This document shows positions 56,919 to 64,000 of a DNA stretch of 64,000 nucleotides, one piece after another; the stretch's first letter is position 1; each line of letters starts with the position of its first letter. The notes under the pieces are model-generated. The model did no database searches and had not been told where the DNA came from. It saw only the letters and a program-made list of their open reading frames with translations. Source of the DNA: Desmodesmus armatus (taxonomy: Eukaryota > Chlorophyta > Chlorophyceae > Sphaeropleales > Scenedesmaceae). The DNA lies in NCBI GenBank assembly GCA_007449985.2, contig VIIQ02000600.1:620001-684000 (forward strand), written 5' to 3'. The translations under genes and the position numbers were made by a program.

Positions 56919-59900
56919 TCATTGACCCACCAACTGTTTGTCTACAGTATCTGGCAGGTAAGCAGGAGTGGGGTGTGCTGTAGGTGCGCGCAGCAGGAGC
57001 TGCTTGCCTGCACCGCCCATCAAGTCAGCACAGCACTGACAGGCTGGCAGGACACACCAAAATTATGCGGGTTACACCAGCAAAATGCATGGGTGCATAA
57101 AGTTGTAACACAGGTTCGTTGTCAGCTCGCAAACAGCCACTTTACAGAACCCAAAGCTGTTACTGCTGCCACCACCCCAGCCCCAAGCCTCCACCCCTCC
57201 CCACGCTCAAACACCCCGTCCCTGCGCCCCTCACCTCCTTTCACATCAGCCAGGTACTTCTGCAGCTTCCCCAGCTCCTGCTGAGACAGCAGAGCCACTG
57301 CCACACCCCGGCTGCCAAAGCGCCCGGTGCGGCCCACCCTGTGAACGTACGTGGCCGCATCTGGCGGCAAGTCAACGTTGACCATGAGGTTGACCCGGTC
57401 AAAGTCGACGCCGCGGGCCATGACGTCGGTTGACACAATGACGCGCACCTTGAACCCTCGCACAGCCTCCATGGCAGCCATGCGCTGCAGGCAGGTGGCA
57501 GCAGCACACAAGAAGCAGCAGCACAATCAGAAAGACGTTGTGGGTAGTGGACATGACATCAAAAGATCCTGGTGAAAGTAGTGTGGTGGGTAGATCTGCA
57601 TGGGTGAGTTGACGCACAGCCAAACACTGCACCCCCACACACTGCAGGGCCTGGCGTGTGGCAGCATGGTTGCGGATAGCAGCATCCGACAGACACATGT
57701 TGCCCGGTCGCGCTCGTGATGTCTTCATCAGTGAAGGCCACCAAAGACATGGCCTTGCTGACAGCTTAACAGTCAAGATTGACAGGCTGTTTACCTCTGT
57801 CTGTGGCAGGTCACTGCTGAGGTGAGCAGCAGGGCAGCCTGCTGCCGTCAGCCGCCTCGCCAGCCACTCAGCTGACGGCTTCCTGTTGCAAAACACCACG
57901 GCCTGCACGAGCAACAGTAAGCAGGACGGCAGCACAGCAGCAGCAGTGATGCACAGGCCGGCACAAGACTTAGGGGTGCACCATCAAAAGATGCCAGCAG
58001 CTGGAACTGCTGGGTCTTTGTGCATATCTGTGCATATGGCTGCCGTGATGGTTGGCAGCGGCAATATCACACTGGCAGTGATGACCATCATATATCAGGG
58101 GTGAAAAGCACCTCCAGAGCAGTGTGGTGCGGTTGCTGCATGCGGCACAGCACACTGTTGCACTTCACACAGCAGCAAGCCACTAGCGACCGAGGCACTG
58201 AGCTGCTCAGCAAACACGCAGACCCCATCAGCTCTGCACAGCTTGCAGCCACAGATGCAGACTCCACTTACCACAGCAAGGACACTAGGCAGTCACACTA
58301 GGCAGTCACACGGTCACTTCGCAGTACACCCCACCCCCCTTCCGTTGCACCTCCCACACATAGACACACCTGGTGGAAGGACACAGAGGACAGCAGCTGC
58401 AGCAGCGCATCCACCTTGAGTAGCAACAGCTGCTGCTGCTCTGCAATAGACAGCTGCGGCTCCTGCTGCTCATCAGACTGCGTCCCTTGGCATCCAGCTG
58501 CTGCTGCTGCTGTGTATGCTGCTGCATTGCTGTCGTGTCTGCTCGGGCCGAGACAGTGGCACCTGCGCTACTGCTGGCAGCTTCCTCACTTGCTGCCGCA
58601 CCACCAGCTGCAGGCTGGGAAGCTTGCTGGGACGATGGTGCTGGCAGTGCACCTCCTGCTGTTGCTGATGGGCCATGTTCATCTGCAGTTGAGCCCGCAG
58701 CAGCTGCGGCTGTGCTGGGGGAGGTGCCATTACCACTGCTGCTGCTGCTGCGGTTGCTGCTGGTTGCAGCAGCAGTGGCAGCAGTGGGCAGGGTAGAGTT
58801 CACGTCTCCCACCAGCTTGTAGAACTGCCTGATGCCAAGGAGGGAGACTGTCTCTTCACACAGCAGCACCTGGACACCAAGGAAATGCAGCAGGCAGCCC
58901 GCTTGACTGGTGAATGTCAAAAGGAACAGGTATCAGGCTGCATGACTGCCGGAGCACTGCTTACCCCAATGCTGCTCAACCATTGCTGACATCTGTTGCG
59001 CTGCCACTCACCACGCAGCAGGGCAGTCACCTGCTGTCCATGTCATACAGAAGTGGTGAGGCTCTCTGTCCTTGTATCCCCCTCTGCTGCTGCGACGCTG
59101 CACCCACGTTCCTCGGCCGCCCCTGATGGCTGTCCTCCTCTCATCGCCATCCCCATCACCCGACCCTCATCCCCAACCCTAACCCCCCCCCCCCACACAC
59201 ACACACACACCACCCCAACCCCTCACCCCAACCCCCTCACCTTCTGAGGTCGCCTCATGAGCGGCTCCAAGTCTGCCAGCAGCTCAGGTGTGTAAGTGGC
59301 ACTGAATGCCAGCACCTGCCGCCGCTTGGGCAGCTGCTGCAGCAGCCAGGCAGTGTCTGCATAGAACCCCTCACCCAGCAGCTGGTCTGCTTCATCCAGC
59401 ACTACTGCCTTGATCTTGGCCAGCAGCAGGGCGCCGGATGTCATCAGGCCACATAGACGGCCTGGGGTGCCCACAGCTATGTGACAGACCCTGCAGGGAC
59501 AGCAGGACAGCGGGCAGCATTGCAGGGGTGAATGGACGGATGCAGAAACAGACACAGGCGCAGAAAATGTCACCTGCAAGCCTGAAATAAAGCCTGTGCT
59601 GAGACCGCTTGGACAGCTGCATACTACAGACAGCATGGCAAGGCAAAAGCGCATGCAGCATGTGTGCTGGTTGCACTCACCGCCGCAGGCGCTTCTCATC
59701 ATCTGCTGTGGGCAGGCCTCCAACAAAGACTGCTGCCGAGGGTGCTGGCTGGGGCAGGGCGGCAGCAATGCGCTCGATCACCTGCACGGTGAGGCAGTGA
59801 GCAGATACTGTCAGCACGCAGCCACTGTAGGAGTCCTACAGTAGGACAACAACTGCTGTACGCAGGTGGAGTCCAAATCACTGATGTGAAACCAACTGCA

Positions 59901-60482
59901 TCCTCCGCACTGTGTGATGGTGTCAAGGATGAACGGGACAATCTGTGAACAATCAATCTGGTGGAAATCTGTGCCCGTTAGTGCAGGAGTGGCAGTACGG
60001 CTGACCAGCTGCTCTGCAGGTTTGTGCTGGCTGTCCAGTACCCCAGCTGCACCCAGCACACCTGGAAGCTCTGGATCGCAAGCTCCCTTGTGGGGGCCAG
60101 CACAATCGCCTGCAAGCAGCAGCACAGCAGTAAGCCACTATCTTCACGAGTCCTTAACCGTATGTCTATGCCTGGTCAGCTGCCTCCCCAGCTGCCTTCA
60201 CACCTGTGGGGTGGTCACCTCCAGGTCCACTCTATCCAGCAGTATGGTGGCAAACACTGCTGTTTTTCCGGTGCCTGACTTGGCCTGCACGATCAGGTCC
60301 GTGCCCACCCGCCCTATGGGTATTGCTGCCTTCTGCACGGGCGATGGCCGCACAAAGCCAGCAGCAGCCAGGGCCTGCACCAGCGCCTGGGGCAGCAGCA
60401 GATCACTGAAGGACCCTGCATCGCTCTGCACGTCCTCTGTCCTGTAACGCTGAGTTCTGGTCTCACTGGCATCGGATGCCAT
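56919..60482 (-). CDS. DDX20: DEAD-box RNA helicase, DDX20/Gemin3-like, with one frame break
   Basis: Eight exons (60482-60204, 60109-60062, 59781-59681, 59490-59241, 58869-58370, 57902-57795, 57484-57235, 57007-56919) give ~541 aa. Motifs in order: F...[14 protein letters not shown] (Q), AKSGTGKT (I), APTREL (Ia), [11 protein letters not shown] (Ib), DEAD (II), SAT (III), [17 protein letters not shown] (IV), [10 protein letters not shown] (V), [10 protein letters not shown] (VI). The wording [37 protein letters not shown] and a LPDTV tail resemble DDX20/Gemin3 of the SMN complex, from memory. About 120 Ser/Ala/Gln-rich residues are inserted between the helicase lobes, with a frame change near 58481-58495 that needs one added base. 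The last exon is short but its phase fits exactly. Confidence 0.9.
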
Positions 60483-62093
60483 GTGTGCTTGTGTTTGTTT
60501 GGCGAGGACATCAAAGTCTGCCCGACCCTTGCATGATCGATCGTGCTTGAAAGTATGGGAACCACAGGGATGTGTGTAAGACTATCGGCGGGTTGACGTA
60601 CACGGCGTAGATTGATGCAGACAGTTGTACCTGCAAGCCCAACACGCCATGCAGCTTTCAAACCTGACAGCTGTGTAAAAAGACAGCCAGCCTGGGCGTC
60701 ACCTGCTGTCTCATGAGTATGGCTAACTGCACTGCAAGTTCAGGTCCAGATCTTTCACGTTGCAGGAAGTATGCACACAAGGCATCGTTGATTGGGGCCA
60801 CCTGGTGCATGTTGCGCTCACCAGCCAGTTGCGCTCACCAGCACCAGCACCCTCACGCTGTGCGCAGTGTACAATGGACGTTCAGCACAATGGACCCTCA
60901 GCATGTTTACAACGAGCGCATACATATTATGAGTGTATGAATCAGCATGAGCCTGCAAACCTGCGGGAACCAATGAGGCAACTATGAACAGGCGCAGTTG
61001 TGCATGCGCCTTTGAGCATGCTGGCACATCTGCTCAACTGTGAACAGGCGCAGACGCAAAAACAACTTGACCAAAATACTATCACGACGGTGCTGCACGC
61101 TTTGCCACATGAGGACAACACCAGCATGCCCCGCCCATAAAAACAATATCATGTTCACACTGACGACAGGCTGTAGGGTGAAACAATACGTGTGTTGGCA
61201 GTACAAGGAGAAGAGCACTTGCCTTTCACGTACTACACACTTGACACATTATGACAACCTGCATGCATACGCACCTGCTCGCTCTGAACGCGCACACCAC
61301 ACACTCTATACAACACGACATCCTTTGCTGGCATAACACCTGCTGTGTTGGCTTGTGAGTGCCACCCATTCGTGCTATGCAGCATGAAATGCACTCCACG
61401 AGCAGCACAACCACCTGGCATAGTCAGGGTTTGCCAGATGCTGTGTTTGGGGCTGCCAACAAACCACTTTGTAGCAACACAAAAGAATGCACTGCCAGAC
61501 ACTCCAAGGACGCTCACAACCTTGCACAGGAGAGCCGACAACAAGCGCTGTCAGCCACCCAACACAACGAGCTGCACTTTGCAACCTGTAAGAGCCAGGT
61601 TGTATCACTGCCAGGCAACAAGCGGCTCATGACCAGGGCAATCACAGCCCATCAGTGCCGCTGCAACCCCACCCCTGCAACAATTTCTGCAACAACAGAA
61701 GCCACTGATGGAGGCATAAGATGACAAGGATGGTGGTCAACCATGCATGCACTCCATGTCCATAGTACACAATGCGGCGGCAACATCCCCAGCAGCAAGG
61801 ACAAGGGTGCATGATGCTGCACAGCAAACATTGCATATGCTCCACTCCCTCGTAACACTCTGGCCAGGGCGGCGGCAGCTTCACGCATCTCACACTCTCT
61901 CACACATGTCAGCAAGCAGCTGCAAATAGAAGCCCAGCCTCCGCGGCATAACTTCTCACGAACTGCTCTGCACTCCTGCAGGCTCTGTCGGCCCTGCAGG
62001 CGCTTGATTGTAAGTGATGACTTGCATCTCACACTCTCACACTCATAAAATTGTTTGACCCCTCTGTCAATGCATTCAGCGCACAGCGCGGCC
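60483..62093. other. intergenic, no gene recognised
   Basis: Between the DDX20-like start and the dioxygenase stop. A 121-codon plus-strand frame (61359-61724) has an ATG but no other support. I see no repeat of note. Confidence 0.4.
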
Positions 62094-63979
62094 TCACTTG
62101 CTGGCCTGTAGTGCCAGGCCTGGCAGCTGCTGCTGCTTGATCTGCTGCCCTGTCACCCACATGGCATGGAAGCCATGGGGCACCCTCTGGGGCAGCTTCA
62201 CCTGCAGCGGGAACAGCAGCACAGCACAGCACAGCACGGCACAGCACATCAGGAACACACGCGCCCTGGTGCCAACTGCTCAGGCGTACACAGTGTAGAG
62301 ATCTCATTCAATCTGCTCCAGCTGCAGCTGCTGATTTCAGCCCAGGTTAGCGACACCGCTGCTGATGAAGCCAGCTTCTGCTGCTTCAATGTGCGCGACC
62401 TGTTTCCCCGCAACGCCCTCAAAAACAGCCGACAGGTGCAGGCTGAGCGCACATGGCCACGCTTGCTTTGCCCCAATCTCATGTGGCTGTTGCCGCAGGC
62501 ATAAGCCTGACCCTCACCTCAGCAATGGGTGTTGCGTCCATGGTGGCAGCGTCGTACACGTGCATGTAGCTGGTGCCGCCAGGCTTGGTGACGTACACCA
62601 TCAGGTAGCCGTCATCCTCACCTGCAGCAAATGCACAAACACCATGCTTTGAAGTCAATCAAAACACCATGCCTTGAAGTCTCATACGTTAGCAAGAGAG
62701 GTGGTGCTCAACTACCTTGACGCTAACATATGAGGCATGGACTCGATGGACTGCTCTGAGCTGTCACCTGCTCTACTACCACGCACCTGCCGCCATACCC
62801 TTGACAACCCACCCAGTCATAAACAATGCGACCATGAAACCAGGACTGTGACTGCTGTACACCTGTAGCGGCCTCCACTACCGCTGATGCGGGTGTCCAT
62901 GGCAAATACAGAAAGTGACTCTACCCACATCATTTCGCCCACCCTCACATGCCCCAGGCACTCACCCTTGGACTGCTCAGCATCTTGGCTGCGTGGCACA
63001 AAGTAGGCCTCACCACCGCGCGCGCCGTCAGCGTACTCGATTGTGGCCACAGCACACTCCTTCTGGGTCCTGGGCGCCAGCAAATCCAGCTTGGCGATGC
63101 CCTAAAGGCAACAGCACACAATCGCACACCGTGTCCATCAGTGCCATGTGTTGACTGCAGCTCAAAACAGCGGCCCAGCACTGGCCACTGCGCAGATCAC
63201 TCTCTATGCGAATACAAAACATCCAGTGCGCAGCGCTGGCTGCTGTGGCAAGCTCATAGCCTGGCAGACAGTGTGTGAAGCGGGCATAAGCTGGTTGCAA
63301 GCAGTGGCACACCTATGCAGGACGCATCCACTCTGTAGCTGCCATCCCATTCATACTGCATCTAAGGGCCGCCCACGCTGCCATGTGGGGCCTCCTGGCA
63401 TGTGAACACAATATTGATGTCTCTAGTGCGGACACAGCTCACTCTGCACACTAGCCAGAAAGCCTCAGCGATGTCCACTATGTGCATTCACTGTTGCTGT
63501 TGTGTCTCGTATCTGGAAGGCCTACCTTGAACTGTGCTGCTGAGTCCTGTGTGTCTGTGACTGCCATGTAGGTGTAGCGCGTGTGCTTGCCGTACATGGC
63601 TGGGTGCACCAGCGGGAAGTCTCCGATGATCTCACTCATCTGGTGACAGCACACGCACAGCACGGCACAGCACACATCAGCGAATACGCACACCGCACCC
63701 CATCAAGCCTTGGTCTCAGACAGCCACCCCCCACCCAAACCAGACAAAGATAAGCTCAGGCGGCTGCATGCGTGGAAGAGCTGTGTCTGTGCAACAACAG
63801 CAAACACGCACACCACAGGCGCACACCACCCTCCCTTTCTGTGCGAGACCGCCACTCACCTGGCGCATCTCAGCAGTGCCCTTGGCGGGGTTGATGGTGA
63901 ACTCCGTCATGCGGGACCCAGCGTCCTCGCTGAACTTGTCTGCTGCCAGGTCAACCTTGTTCATCTTGCAGCCAAACAG
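62094..63979 (-). CDS. carotenoid cleavage dioxygenase, C-terminal part
   Basis: Five exons (63979-63860, 63639-63526, 63101-62966, 62621-62518, 62201-62094) give the last ~194 aa; the gene continues past the window end. Landmarks are MTEFTINPAKGTAEMRQ, GDFPLVHPAMYGKHTRYTYM, EAYFVPRSQDAEQSKGEDDG, YLMVYV...SYMHVYDAATM and LPQRVPHGFHAMWV. The His in GFHAMWV is the last of the four Fe(II)-binding histidines of the RPE65/CCD family. These non-heme iron enzymes cut carotenoid or apocarotenoid double bonds. The subfamily (CCD1/NCED/CCD7/CCD8) cannot be set from this part. The final exon ends LALQASK. Plastid targeting would be encoded outside the window. Confidence 0.92.
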
Positions 63980-64000
63980 CTGCACACCACACAAGGCACG

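Noticed and set aside
61652..62032. Minus-strand 126-codon frame after the dioxygenase stop
   Set aside because: Lies in the 3' flank of the dioxygenase gene, shows no family features and has no poly(A) or promoter context.

Overview
The window looks like nuclear DNA of a green alga, probably Chlorophyceae. Genes are split by many short introns, almost all GT-AG, with gtgagt/gtgggt-type donors and (C)TGCAG acceptors. Coding sequence is rich in CAG/GCT repeats (poly-Gln, poly-Ala). Several genes have TGTAA downstream of the stop, the chlorophycean poly(A) signal. A plastid ribosomal protein and an organelle-type pseudouridine synthase are encoded here. An interstitial TTTAGGG tract fits a plant-type telomere repeat and argues mildly for a Sphaeropleales-like alga over Chlamydomonas, whose repeat is TTTTAGGG. 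I worked out exon structures by hand from splice sites, reading-frame continuity and recalled family similarity; nothing was aligned or searched.

Layout. 0-3 kb: the 5' end of CCT1 (minus) diverges from a complete VIT-family iron transporter (plus). 3.8-4.9 kb: fragments of an unresolved plus-strand gene. 6.3-9.6 kb: an uncharacterised 188-aa minus gene with a long intron holding two diverged tandem copies of a non-coding-looking block. 10.3-17.4 kb: a DZIP1-like ciliary protein (minus, 11 exons), divergent from an auxin-efflux-carrier-family transporter (17.8-20.2, plus). 20.7-21.4: an Sm-like protein of LSM10 type (minus). 21.8-22.6: a small secreted Cys-rich protein (plus). 23.1-24.0: an ambiguous plus gene. 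24.1-26.2: lipoate-protein ligase-like protein. 26.3-31.3: RluD-type pseudouridine synthase. 32.1-33.6: plastid ribosomal protein L18. 34.0-36.9: pfkB-type sugar kinase. 38.2-41.5: F-box/LRR-like protein. All five genes from 24.1 to 41.5 are on minus. 42.3-48.1: one or more poorly resolved plus genes for secreted-looking proteins, with exon and minisatellite duplications. 49.6-52.8: CDCA7. 54.0-56.7: SAM-domain protein. 56.9-60.5: DDX20/Gemin3-like DEAD-box helicase. 62.1-64.0: 3' part of a carotenoid cleavage dioxygenase. These last four are also on minus.

The genes do not form an operon-like pathway. Two themes recur: nuclear RNP biogenesis (LSM10-like and DDX20/Gemin3-like) and organelle function (L18, pseudouridine synthase, lipoylation, carotenoid cleavage). 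Four minus-strand genes need a single extra base to keep one reading frame (five sites in all, mostly beside G/C homopolymers). That pattern suggests residual indel errors in the assembly rather than pseudogenes. I found no convincing previously undescribed multi-gene system. The most interesting points are the LSM10-like and Gemin3-like proteins in an alga, a CDCA7 protein, a DZIP1 without its zinc finger, and two tightly spaced same-strand gene pairs.
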